A stretch of DNA of 8,423 nt. Source: CAZTAO01 sp964611645 (lineage in GTDB: Bacteria; Armatimonadota; UBA5829). Shown piece after piece: positions 1-6,056 of this stretch. The stretch spans positions 1 to 8,423 of the forward strand of contig CAZTAO010000109.1 of the NCBI GenBank assembly GCA_964611645.1. The letters run 5' to 3'. Both the position numbers and the translations under genes were made by a program. Numbering within the stretch: the first letter of the stretch is position 1; the number at the start of each line of letters is the position of its first letter. Under the pieces are notes generated by a model. It searched no databases and was not told where the DNA came from. It saw only the letters and a program-made list of their open reading frames with translations.

Positions 1-71
1 GTCTACGAGATTGGGAGCATCATTCACAATTTACACACTAAAAGACTACACCACTTGACACTCCGGCCACT

Positions 72-100
72 TTGACAATGACGCTTCGGCACAATAGAAT
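72..100 (+). promoter_or_regulatory. sigma70-type promoter for the first hydrolase-like gene
   Basis: TTGACA at 72-77 is a perfect -35 box. It is followed after 17 bases by TAGAAT at 95-100, one mismatch from the TATAAT -10 consensus. Transcription would begin near 106-108, leaving a short leader of about 30 bases with GGAGGAAG at 121-128 before the GTG start at 136. A second TTGACA lies at 55-60 but has no matching -10 at the right distance. Predicted from the consensus only. Confidence 0.6.
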
Positions 101-135
101 CATGTTTACGAGCAACTCTCGGAGGAAGATCTTAC

Positions 136-1863
136 GTGAGCAGTAACAACCTGCGCTTCAGCGATATGAACGATGTGGTGGACTGCATCGTGTGGATGGG
201 CTGGAAGACACCGGCCGATATAGAAGACTACTTCAAAACGTGCAAGGAAAATGGCACCACCCGCGTGTACTGGCGGCTGTCGGAAGTCGGAACATTTGTG
301 CATCACACCAGGCTGGAGCGAAGCACGAGGGATATAGCGGACAGGCTGCCGGGGCGCGTTGAGCCTCCGGTGCTGGCCAGGGACTACGACTGCCTCGCTC
401 TGGGAGTAGAGTTCGCTCACAAGTACGGCGTGGAACTGTGGGCGTGGATTACAATGTTCGATGAGGGCTGGTTCCCCAGGTTCAAGTTCACCGCGGATGC
501 CATCAAAGCCTACTATGAGTCCGAGGGATGGGAACTGCGGACACGTGACGACGACCTGGTCATGAAGCCGGGGATAGCGTCATTGCCGAAATGGTTTGAG
601 AACCCATCGGAAGAAGAGATAGACAAATACTCCAAGGTCATCTGCGAGATGGAAATGAGCCGATCACTCAGTCCGGACGATGTCTGGCTATACTACACAG
701 CTTTCGCCAAAGAGCACCCGGAGTTCCTCAGGACCAGCAGGTCCGGCTTCAAAATGGGCCGCAGCCTCAGTTACGCTTATCAGGAAGTGCGTGATTACCG
801 GATTGAGCTGATGCAGGAGATTCAGGAGTATGGCGTCGATGGTCTCCTGATGGACTTCTGCCGCTGGCCGACAGAGGGCAACAACCCTATGAACGACAAA
901 GAAGGCGTCAGCCTGCTGGGTTACGATGAACCCGCGGTTGTCTCCTTCCGGGAGAAGTATGGTCAGGACCCCTACTCCCTGCCTAACAGCGACCCAAGGT
1001 GGGTGCAGCACCGGGCAGATGTTTCGGTAACTCAGTTCCTGCGGGAGGTTCGGCAGCAAATGCCAGGGCTGCAGGTGGGGGCGATGGTGTATCTGGCGGA
1101 CAACCTGCCGAAGGTGTTCCTTGATGTGGACGGTTGGGTGGACCAGAAGCTTGTCGATCTCGTGCTGCCATACAACCTGCCATTCTTCTTCGGTGAGCTC
1201 ATTTTCGACATCAACAACCCGTTCTATGTCCAAAGGTATGGCCACAGCAGCTACTCAGATTGGGCGGCGGCTTGGCAGTCACGCTTGGGCAACCGTGTGC
1301 CGCTGGATATGATCGTTCTGATGCAGATATACGACCCTGCTCCTTACCACACCTGGGGTGAGAGACTTACTACCGACAGTGAGTTCTATTCTATGTTCGG
1401 GGACTTCGATAGCCTGGGCATCCAGGGCGTTTCTTTCTACGAGACAGCCCATATCTACCCACTGCTCCGCCGGGCTATAAAACTTTACAGGGAATGCGAA
1501 CCATTTGTGCCTGCGGGCATCGATTTTGATGATATAGGAACGGCTCTTACAGTAAAGGAGGAAGACGGCCACCTGCGCTTGAATGTCATGGTATCGGAGC
1601 CGAGTTTCTATGTGGATACTGTCAGGTGGACGGTCGACGGCAAAGAGGCTAAGATAGTAGGCATAGCGCCTATGAAGCTAGGCATGGATTTCGGGGACAT
1701 GCTGGTTGACGATCCGGGCACACTGCTGCTCGATGCGTGCAGATTTGAGGCAGGGAAGCACACAGTCACAGTCGATTTCTACATGATGGACTACTGCCTG
1801 CAGAGGTCGTGGGCGATGGTCAGAGATCGGGATGGTTCCGTAGCGCTGACGCCAATACTATGA
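136..1863 (+). CDS. glycoside-hydrolase-like TIM-barrel protein, 575 aa
   Basis: The protein begins at GTG 136, ten bases behind GGAGG (121-125), and ends at TGA. I read it as a TIM-barrel protein distantly related to the GHL10/family-10-like hydrolases. Support comes from a first strand and helix (residues 16-50, CIVWMGWKTPADIEDYF then TTRVYWRL), a WAWITMFDEGWFPR loop (102-115), and the segment from FAKEHPEF (190-197) to YAYQEVRDYR (213-222) and EYGVDGLLMDFCRWP (231-245). The last stretch parallels HPEY...FEEVR...DLDGIELDMSRTP in the 3204-4814 protein, so the families share a core. D235 and D240 are plausible active-site residues, by inference. Residues 460-575 look like a beta-rich C-terminal domain, different from the tails of the two later paralogues. 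There is no signal peptide, so a cytoplasmic location is likely. The substrate is unknown. The gene has its own promoter and may be co-transcribed with the small gene 48 bases downstream. Confidence 0.85.
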   Translation: MSSNNLRFSDMNDVVDCIVWMGWKTPADIEDYFKTCKENGTTRVYWRLSEVGTFVHHTRLERSTRDIADRLPGRVEPPVLARDYDCLALGVEFAHKYGVELWAWITMFDEGWFPRFKFTADAIKAYYESEGWELRTRDDDLVMKPGIASLPKWFENPSEEEIDKYSKVICEMEMSRSLSPDDVWLYYTAFAKEHPEFLRTSRSGFKMGRSLSYAYQEVRDYRIELMQEIQEYGVDGLLMDFCRWPTEGNNPMNDKEGVSLLGYDEPAVVSFREKYGQDPYSLPNSDPRWVQHRADVSVTQFLREVRQQMPGLQVGAMVYLADNLPKVFLDVDGWVDQKLVDLVLPYNLPFFFGELIFDINNPFYVQRYGHSSYSDWAAAWQSRLGNRVPLDMIVLMQIYDPAPYHTWGERLTTDSEFYSMFGDFDSLGIQGVSFYETAHIYPLLRRAIKLYRECEPFVPAGIDFDDIGTALTVKEEDGHLRLNVMVSEPSFYVDTVRWTVDGKEAKIVGIAPMKLGMDFGDMLVDDPGTLLLDACRFEAGKHTVTVDFYMMDYCLQRSWAMVRDRDGSVALTPIL

Positions 1864-1911
1864 TATCCGGGCACGGTGGTAATAATCACAACGGAAAGGA
1901 GGTGACTGCGA

Positions 1912-2112
1912 ATGGCAGACGTAATAAAAAAGGGGCTTAGCGGATGGATGGCCGGGGTAGTGATCGCCGTGGTGATCATAGTTGTTCTCGTTGTTGGCTA
2001 CGTCATGTTTCTAAAGCCGCCGGCAACGGTTATCAAGGGGGATCAGCTACCACCCCCTACAGGCGGTGGGCAATCCAATATCATAGTGCCGGATGCAAAC
2101 GCGCCCAGGTAA
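1912..2112 (+). CDS. small single-pass membrane protein, 66 aa
   Basis: The ATG at 1912 is preceded by AAAGGAGGTGA at 1895-1905, an almost complete match to the 16S anti-Shine-Dalgarno sequence. This is the strongest ribosome binding site in the window and a good argument that the short gene is real. The product has a basic, amphipathic N-terminus (residues 1-12), one long hydrophobic segment of mostly Val/Ile (about 13-34), and a tail rich in Pro, Gly and Asn that includes LPPPTGGG. The likely topology is a membrane anchor with a short, disordered tail outside the cytoplasm (inference). No catalytic motif is visible and I do not recognise a named family. It lies 48 bases after the hydrolase-like gene and before the pseudopilin's own promoter, so it probably belongs to the first transcript. 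A role linked to the pseudopilin is possible but rests only on proximity. Confidence 0.75.
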   Translation: MADVIKKGLSGWMAGVVIAVVIIVVLVVGYVMFLKPPATVIKGDQLPPPTGGGQSNIIVPDANAPR

Positions 2113-2120
2113 TTGCCTGG
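2105..2120. repeat. near-perfect palindrome over the small gene's stop codon
   Basis: CCAGGTAATTGCCTGG forms a six-pair stem (one T-G wobble) around an AATT tetraloop and contains the TAA stop at 2110-2112. No T-run follows, so it is a poor terminator. It ends eight bases before the -35 box at 2128, so an operator for the next promoter is an alternative reading. Confidence 0.3.
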
Positions 2121-2127
2121 AAGAATG

Positions 2128-2157
2128 TTGACCAATCATCCGGCACTGTGCTATATT
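2128..2157 (+). promoter_or_regulatory. sigma70-type promoter upstream of the pseudopilin
   Basis: TTGACC at 2128-2133 and TATATT at 2152-2157 are separated by 18 bases, and TG at 2149-2150 gives an extended -10 (TGCTATATT). Both boxes are one base off consensus. Transcription would start near 2163-2165, giving a leader of about 195 bases before the pseudopilin start. Such a length leaves room for post-transcriptional control. Confidence 0.5.
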
Positions 2158-2167
2158 CGCGATGGTG

Positions 2168-2192
2168 ACTAGACTAAACGCGATTAGCTAGT
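2168..2192 (+). promoter_or_regulatory. 5'-end hairpin of the pseudopilin leader
   Basis: ACTAG-A-CTAA pairs with TTAGCTAGT across a six-base loop: nine pairs with one bulged A at 2173. It lies just inside the predicted transcript start, a position where a stem can protect an mRNA from 5' decay. It is AT-rich and of modest stability, and no function is shown by the sequence alone. Confidence 0.3.
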
Positions 2193-2231
2193 GGCTTTGC
2201 GTGTCCGGAATCTGTGTTCACTCGAAAAGAT

Positions 2232-2253
2232 GGCTTCTCTAAAACGAGGAGTC
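2232..2253 (+). promoter_or_regulatory. second leader hairpin masking a GAGGAG
   Basis: GGCTTCTC (2232-2239) can pair with GAGGAGTC (2246-2253) around a TAAAAC loop, eight pairs including two G-U. It would hide an SD-like GAGGAG that lies upstream of the possible leader peptide at 2270. Weak on its own; listed because it falls in an otherwise gene-free leader. Confidence 0.25.
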
Positions 2254-2269
2254 CAGGGAGTAAGAGCCT

Positions 2270-2344
2270 ATGGTTGTGAGAAGTGAATTGGCGGATAACC
2301 TGGTTGTTTCTTCTGGCCATTTCGTGATGGCAAAGTATGTCTGA
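2270..2344 (+). CDS. possible 24-residue leader peptide
   Basis: An ATG at 2270 lies nine bases behind AGGGAG (2255-2260) and opens a frame of 24 codons that closes with TGA at 2342-2344. The stop overlaps GAGGAGGA (2343-2350), the ribosome binding site of the pseudopilin gene, the classic geometry for translational coupling. The peptide starts MVVRSELADN and ends FVMAKYV; it is mixed in composition, with no run of a single amino acid that would suggest amino-acid-specific attenuation. An open stretch of this length can occur by chance, so this is a candidate only. The ordered arrangement of promoter, leader frame and overlapping ribosome site is what favours it. Confidence 0.3.
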   Translation: MVVRSELADNLVVSSGHFVMAKYV

Positions 2345-2359
2345 GGAGGACGGAACAAA

Positions 2360-3067
2360 ATGCGTCAAAGAGGTTTCACACTTATCGAATTACTGGTAGT
2401 CATAGCGATTATCGCTATACTCGCAGCGATTCTTTTTCCTGTGTTTGCAAAGGCCCGAGAGCAGGCCCGCAAGGCGTCGTGCACAAGCAATATAAAGCAG
2501 TTGGCCTTGAGCTGCATCATGTACGCTGGTGACTACGACGAGACGCTGCCCTGGGACAACCCGAATGTAGCGGACCCAGCGTATGGACCGGACTGGGCGG
2601 CTCAGATTATCAATGGCAAGTATGTTGGACACGGCAATCAGTATGAGTCATCGATGTTCCACTGCCCGAGCGACTATGGCAAGCTTAACTGGGGCAACAA
2701 GAACTCATACGCGGCGAATCGTGGCCATTGGTCGCACAGGTGCGGATGGCTGGACGCCGGGTACACGTGGAAGGCTGCCAGTTTGCCACAGATCAAAGTC
2801 CCCGCAGAGTTCATTCTTCTGACGGAAAGCGCTGCACAACCCAACTACCTGGGCTACAATTTCGCTTCCTGCACCGACATAAGCTACGGCTCGAGTTCCT
2901 ACCACGGAGATGGAATCGCCTCATGGGACGCCAATGTGGCCTTCGCTGACGGTCACGTTAAGTTCATGCAGGGCGGCAAACTGCAATGGAACTCTGATCC
3001 GAGTAAGTCCGGAGCCAATCTCTGGTCAAGGTCCAACGTTTTCGAAGACCTCAGCAGCCAGTGGTAG
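2360..3067 (+). CDS. type II secretion/type IV pilin-like pseudopilin, DUF1559 family, 235 aa
   Basis: The N-terminus carries a class III leader: MRQRG is the cleaved pre-peptide, processing falls between G5 and F6, and E10 is the conserved Glu at +5 of the mature protein. It is followed by a hydrophobic helix (about residues 7-28) and KAREQARKASCTSNIKQLAL, the usual DUF1559 entry. A prepilin peptidase would cleave and N-methylate it at the inner membrane. The C-terminal half contains the processing-associated motif H182...FADGHVKFM (195-203), and Cys residues at 102, 128 and 171 could form disulfides outside the cell. The ATG follows GAGGAGGA (2343-2350) by nine bases. The gene has its own upstream promoter and a strong hairpin 27 bases after its stop, so it is probably a separate unit. 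The large paralogous families of this type in Armatimonadota and Planctomycetota mean that the exact role (pilus, secretion or adhesion) cannot be read from the sequence. Confidence 0.92.
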   Translation: MRQRGFTLIELLVVIAIIAILAAILFPVFAKAREQARKASCTSNIKQLALSCIMYAGDYDETLPWDNPNVADPAYGPDWAAQIINGKYVGHGNQYESSMFHCPSDYGKLNWGNKNSYAANRGHWSHRCGWLDAGYTWKAASLPQIKVPAEFILLTESAAQPNYLGYNFASCTDISYGSSSYHGDGIASWDANVAFADGHVKFMQGGKLQWNSDPSKSGANLWSRSNVFEDLSSQW

Positions 3068-3094
3068 AACTGTAGATGTAACAGAACTCACATT

Positions 3095-3125
3095 CGGCCA
3101 CAAGCGCGCACTGCGCTTGTGGCCG
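3095..3125 (+). terminator. strong hairpin after the pseudopilin gene
   Basis: CGGCCACAAGCGC (3095-3107) pairs perfectly with GCGCTTGTGGCCG (3113-3125) around a five-base loop: thirteen pairs, mostly G-C, 27 bases beyond the pseudopilin stop. Only two Ts follow the stem, so it lacks the U-tract of a canonical intrinsic terminator. It may terminate weakly, act as a 3'-end barrier to exonucleases, or be half of an attenuator together with the stem at 3151-3178. Confidence 0.5.
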
Positions 3126-3150
3126 TTGGGCTATTGGGAGTCCGGTTTCC

Positions 3151-3178
3151 AGGCGCTCGCCGCTACTTGCGAGCGCCT
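3151..3178 (+). promoter_or_regulatory. second hairpin, just upstream of the hydrolase-like gene
   Basis: AGGCGCTCGC (3151-3160) pairs perfectly with GCGAGCGCCT (3169-3178) around an eight-base loop. It ends 11 bases before the ribosome binding site ACGGAG (3190-3195) of the next gene. With the hairpin at 3095-3125 it fills most of the 136-base gap between the pseudopilin and the hydrolase-like gene. It is also not followed by a T-run. A role in setting the relative expression of the two genes is inference. Confidence 0.45.
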
Positions 3179-3189
3179 CACTATGAGAA

Positions 3190-3195
3190 ACGGAG
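3190..3195 (+). promoter_or_regulatory. ribosome binding site that sets the start at 3204
   Basis: ACGGAG lies eight bases before the ATG at 3204. The in-frame ATG at 3183 and the starts further upstream, which would overlap the pseudopilin gene, have no such site. The 3204 start also gives a protein that aligns end to end with the paralogue at 6057-7667. Confidence 0.5.
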
Positions 3196-3203
3196 TTTGC
3201 GCG

Positions 3204-4814
3204 ATGAGAGACTACCGGTGTGTGCTGAATGATGACGGCGACGGTCTCAAAGTGTGCCCCAAACCGCACGACATAAGCCAGGTGGCAGGCCCCATTCTCA
3301 GCCTGAAAGGAACACCGGTTGACTGTGTCTCATTCCTGATTGCCGACGAGGTCGCCTCGTTTCAATCGGAGACCATGGAGACGATCTACGATCGGTACGA
3401 GAACAGCAAGGCGCTGCCGGGCTTTGGGTGTGGCGAGAGTGACCTTTGCTACACCCTTTATCAGCAGGGAATCGACTATTTGCCGCTCCTGATCAACCAC
3501 GCTCACGACGCCGGCATCGATTTCTTCGGCAGCTTCCGAATGAATGACACACACCTGAAGTCGCATCCGGATGGGCCGTTGGCGTCGCTGTTCTGGAAAG
3601 CACACCCGGAATACCGGCTGTGGGGAGAGACTGACGCCCTGTCCTACTATGACGCGGGATACGACTTTTCTTTCGAAGAAGTCCGCAGCCGCAAGTTAGC
3701 CACAATCATCGAGGCTGCCGAGAAGTTCGATCTGGATGGGATTGAGCTGGATATGTCTCGAACACCATATTTCTTCCAGCCGGACGAAGCCTGGAGCAAC
3801 CGCAAATTGCTCACCGATTTCCTTCGAAAAGTGCGCGCTGAGCTTCAGGAGATTGGCCAGCGAAGAGGCCGACCAATCCCGGTAATGCTTAGGACTGTGT
3901 TTGCTGAGGACAGGCTCCGGCACGGCGGCATGGACCTGCAAGCGTGGATAGAGGAAGGCCTGCTCGACATACTTGTCTTGACTGACCTGACCAACACATT
4001 CAGGGCTGACATGGAGCCGTGGCTCTCGATGTGTAAGGAGCGCGATATACCGTTCTACCCTGCAATCGAGGCGGGGTTCTACGTTGACCGGCGCAATTTC
4101 TATGACATATTTCCCAACCCCGATGCTCCCCCGCACAACTACCTTGCAATGCCGAACGTGTCGATATGTGCGGTTCCTTACGAGCAGGAGTTCATGGAGA
4201 CGCAGAAATCGGGAGTCGTATACAAGGATACCATGGGAGTTACCGCGGTAGCCCAGAACTACTGCTCGCAAGGAGTATCAGGCCTCTATCTATTCAACAT
4301 GTTTGTGAGGCCCAATGGTACTCCGGCGCCGGATTATCTGGTCAGACTTTTCGATTTCCTGCACGCGGATAAGCGTTACCACTTCTGGAAGGGCCTGCCT
4401 ACATACGTGCAGGCGCTGCGGCCCGCCAGATTCCACCAGACCATAGAGTTTCCGGTTTGTGGCGAAGACATAGGGACGGATGAATCCATCGTCACATTGC
4501 GCTTCAGGCAATCGACTATTGCGTTCCCGCATGTGGAGAAGTACAGGCAGCCAACTACCGTCGCGCCGGGGGTAATGAAATACACACTGAATGAGGTTGA
4601 GGTAGAGGAAAGCGCGATTACACGTCGGAAGCAACCTGCCGGGCGGATCCCGTCCGGGTTCAGGCTCAAATCTCACGAACTAATTCAGATCCGGCTTCCG
4701 GGCACGGCGCTGAGAAACGGTATAAACACACTCGCATTCAGCATACCGCACAATCCCACAGACCGAGATCCCTATGTCTACGTTTTTGAACTGGATCTCG
4801 AGGTCCGATATTGA
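3204..4814 (+). CDS. glycoside-hydrolase-like protein, paralogue A, 536 aa
   Basis: The start at ATG 3204 is chosen for its ribosome binding site and because MRDYRCVLNDD aligns with the first residues of the protein at 6057-7667. Both then have exactly 536 residues. In the roughly 125-residue core (about 100-225) close to half the residues are identical by eye. Conserved blocks are GIDYLP (89-94), SFRMNDTH (110-117), FWKxH (130-134), SFEEVR (156-161), DLDGIELDMSRTPYFFQP (176-193) and YPAIEAG (285-291). A TIM-barrel hydrolase fold is inferred; D178, E181, D183 and E289 are the best catalytic candidates. Residues 405-536 form a separate beta-rich domain (RFHQTIEF...VTLRFRQ...GRIPSGF...RDPYVYVFELDLEVR), also shared with the paralogue. 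No signal peptide is present. It is probably the first gene of a unit with the URO-D-like gene 128 bases downstream. The substrate is not deducible and I know no biochemically characterised relative. Confidence 0.85.
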   Translation: MRDYRCVLNDDGDGLKVCPKPHDISQVAGPILSLKGTPVDCVSFLIADEVASFQSETMETIYDRYENSKALPGFGCGESDLCYTLYQQGIDYLPLLINHAHDAGIDFFGSFRMNDTHLKSHPDGPLASLFWKAHPEYRLWGETDALSYYDAGYDFSFEEVRSRKLATIIEAAEKFDLDGIELDMSRTPYFFQPDEAWSNRKLLTDFLRKVRAELQEIGQRRGRPIPVMLRTVFAEDRLRHGGMDLQAWIEEGLLDILVLTDLTNTFRADMEPWLSMCKERDIPFYPAIEAGFYVDRRNFYDIFPNPDAPPHNYLAMPNVSICAVPYEQEFMETQKSGVVYKDTMGVTAVAQNYCSQGVSGLYLFNMFVRPNGTPAPDYLVRLFDFLHADKRYHFWKGLPTYVQALRPARFHQTIEFPVCGEDIGTDESIVTLRFRQSTIAFPHVEKYRQPTTVAPGVMKYTLNEVEVEESAITRRKQPAGRIPSGFRLKSHELIQIRLPGTALRNGINTLAFSIPHNPTDRDPYVYVFELDLEVRY

Positions 4815-4817
4815 CAG

Positions 4818-4942
4818 GATTCGCTGGAAGAGTGGGATGTGCGGCTTGAGCTCGGCCGACGCTTTATGAGATCGAAAACCACCTGCACCTGCGCGAGACC
4901 TTCAATGACTACTACTGTGGAACATATCCGGGGTGGCGAACA
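4818..4942 (+). pseudogene. possible remnant of an unidentified gene, frameshifted
   Basis: The 128-base gap before the URO-D-like gene reads like protein in two frames. From 4818 one frame gives DSLEEWDVRLELG. A one-base shift near 4855 then leads to PTLYEIENHLHLRETF and on to NDYYCGTYPGWRT, which runs in frame into the GTG at 4943. The second frame is closed upstream by TGA at 4847-4849 and has no usable start codon, so it cannot simply be an extension of the downstream protein. The composition (aromatic, charged, balanced) is more protein-like than usual spacer, but I do not recognise the family. Chance is a real alternative. Confidence 0.3.
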
Positions 4943-6007
4943 GTGACCTCAAGGGAATTGATAAGCAGGGCGATTAGAAGGCTGCCCGCCGAGCGTATTG
5001 CTCTCACGGACATGAGCTTCTGGCCTGAGACGATCGCCAGGTGGGAGCGGGAGGGGCTGCCTGCCGGGGCGGACGTGTATGAGCACTTCGGGCTGGACCG
5101 TGTGTTCATCTGGGACACCGATGATTCTCCTCGGCTTGAGGAAAGGGTGTTGGATGAGGACCAGGAGTCTGTCACCGTACGCGACACTTACGGTTGCGTG
5201 GTCAGGAGTTGGAAGAACAGCTACGCGCCACCCGTGCATCTGTCCTACGCCGCTAACGACATCTCCGAAGTAGAGTCCTACATGCGGCGCTACGATGGCC
5301 TGCCTGCAGACCAGGTGAGCGAGGCCAGGCTCGCACAATACAGGGATGCCAACGAGCGCGGCGATTTTGTGATGGTGTCGCCGCTGGAGCCGGCGTGGTT
5401 TGTGATAAGCAGGCTGCTGGGGTTTGAGCAGGGGCTGACTGCATTCGTCGAGTACCCCGATGAGATAGGCGCGGCGATGAGGAGGCTGATGGACCACAGC
5501 CTGGCGCACGTGAAGTGGCTTATCGAGAGCAAGGGTATCAGGTTTGATTCGTTGTACTTCTCCGCCGATCTGTGCTTCAAGAACGGGATGCTCTTCTCCC
5601 CCAGGGTCTACCGGGAAGTGATCCAGCCGATCCACAGGGAGTACAGGAAGTTCTGCGATGAGCACGGTTTGTTCCTTATGCTGCACTGCGACGGCGATGT
5701 GCGGGAGTTCATTCCGCTCATCATAGAGTCGGGTTTCGAGGTGATCGAGCCGCTGGAGGCGAGGGCCGGGAACGACGTCCGGCTGCTCAAGCCGCTCTAC
5801 GGAGACAAGATCACATTCATGGGCAACATCAACGCGGACGTGATCGCCAACGGCACCAGAGAGCAGATCAGGCACGAGGTGATTTCCAAGGTAACCGTGG
5901 CGAAGCAGGGCGGCGGCTACATATACCACATAGACCACTCCGTCCCGCCCACGGTCAGCTATGCGGACTACAGCCTTCTGATGGAGACTCTCCGAGAAGT
6001 GTTGTAA
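4943..6007 (+). CDS. uroporphyrinogen decarboxylase (URO-D) superfamily protein, 354 aa
   Basis: The start is GTG 4943, giving the typical family opening TSRELISRAIRRLPAERI, behind GGGGTGG at 4930-4936. The fold is the URO-D barrel used by haem-pathway HemE and by cobamide-dependent methyltransferases such as MtaA and CmuA. Family landmarks are DLCFKNGMLFSPRVYREVIQP (209-229), FLMLHCDGDVREFIPLIIESGF (244-265), GDKITFMGNINADV (287-300) and GGGYIYHIDHSVPP (323-336). It is not a canonical HemE, as the usual N-terminal substrate-binding motifs are missing, so I call it only a superfamily member. In zinc-dependent MtaA-type enzymes the ligands are HxC and a distant Cys. Here those sites read H248-C249-D250 and D331-H332, so a His/Asp/His metal site is the likelier arrangement, if there is one. 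It is cytoplasmic, with no signal peptide. Sandwiched between two hydrolase-like paralogues (49 bases to the next gene), it probably acts in the same pathway, perhaps on a methylated or carboxylated intermediate. The reaction is unknown. Confidence 0.88.
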   Translation: MTSRELISRAIRRLPAERIALTDMSFWPETIARWEREGLPAGADVYEHFGLDRVFIWDTDDSPRLEERVLDEDQESVTVRDTYGCVVRSWKNSYAPPVHLSYAANDISEVESYMRRYDGLPADQVSEARLAQYRDANERGDFVMVSPLEPAWFVISRLLGFEQGLTAFVEYPDEIGAAMRRLMDHSLAHVKWLIESKGIRFDSLYFSADLCFKNGMLFSPRVYREVIQPIHREYRKFCDEHGLFLMLHCDGDVREFIPLIIESGFEVIEPLEARAGNDVRLLKPLYGDKITFMGNINADVIANGTREQIRHEVISKVTVAKQGGGYIYHIDHSVPPTVSYADYSLLMETLREVL

Positions 6008-6015
6008 CTAACGTA

Positions 6016-6030
6016 GCCGGAGCGACCGGC
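6016..6030 (+). repeat. small hairpin between the URO-D-like and second hydrolase-like genes
   Basis: GCCGG (6016-6020) and CCGGC (6026-6030) frame a five-base loop in the 49-base gap. It has no T-run and is too short for a terminator, which fits continued transcription into the next gene. Confidence 0.25.
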
Positions 6031-6043
6031 ACACCAAGAATCT

Positions 6044-6048
6044 AGGAG
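6044..6048 (+). promoter_or_regulatory. ribosome binding site that sets the start at 6057
   Basis: AGGAG at 6044-6048 is eight bases from the ATG at 6057 but only two bases from the alternative GTG at 6051. The ATG is therefore the better start, and it makes the product the same length as its paralogue. Confidence 0.6.
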
Positions 6049-6056
6049 AGGTGAAC

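Noticed and set aside
688..1245. 185-codon minus-strand frame inside the first hydrolase-like gene
   Set aside because: Fully covered by a well-supported gene; composition is shadow-like.
1554..1561. AAAGGAGG inside the first hydrolase-like gene as an internal ribosome site
   Set aside because: No start codon at a suitable distance opens a meaningful frame; it encodes part of VKEED.
2191..2206. ACGCAAAGCC word on the minus strand, resembling the core of a cyclic di-GMP (GEMM) riboswitch
   Set aside because: The rest of the GEMM fold (the paired partner stem, tetraloop and receptor) is not there, and it points away from the pseudopilin.
2910..3203. N-terminal extension of the hydrolase-like gene starting at 2910 or 3183
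   Set aside because: It would overlap the pseudopilin gene by 158 bases and run through both hairpins. The extra residues have no counterpart in the paralogue, while 3204 has a ribosome site.
4949..5938. 329-codon open frame on the minus strand, opposite the URO-D-like gene
   Set aside because: Same reasoning: the plus strand is a recognisable family member, and the antisense product has no recognisable motif.
6051..6056. GTG at 6051 as the start of the second hydrolase-like gene
   Set aside because: Only two bases from AGGAG, too close for initiation; ATG 6057 has ideal spacing.
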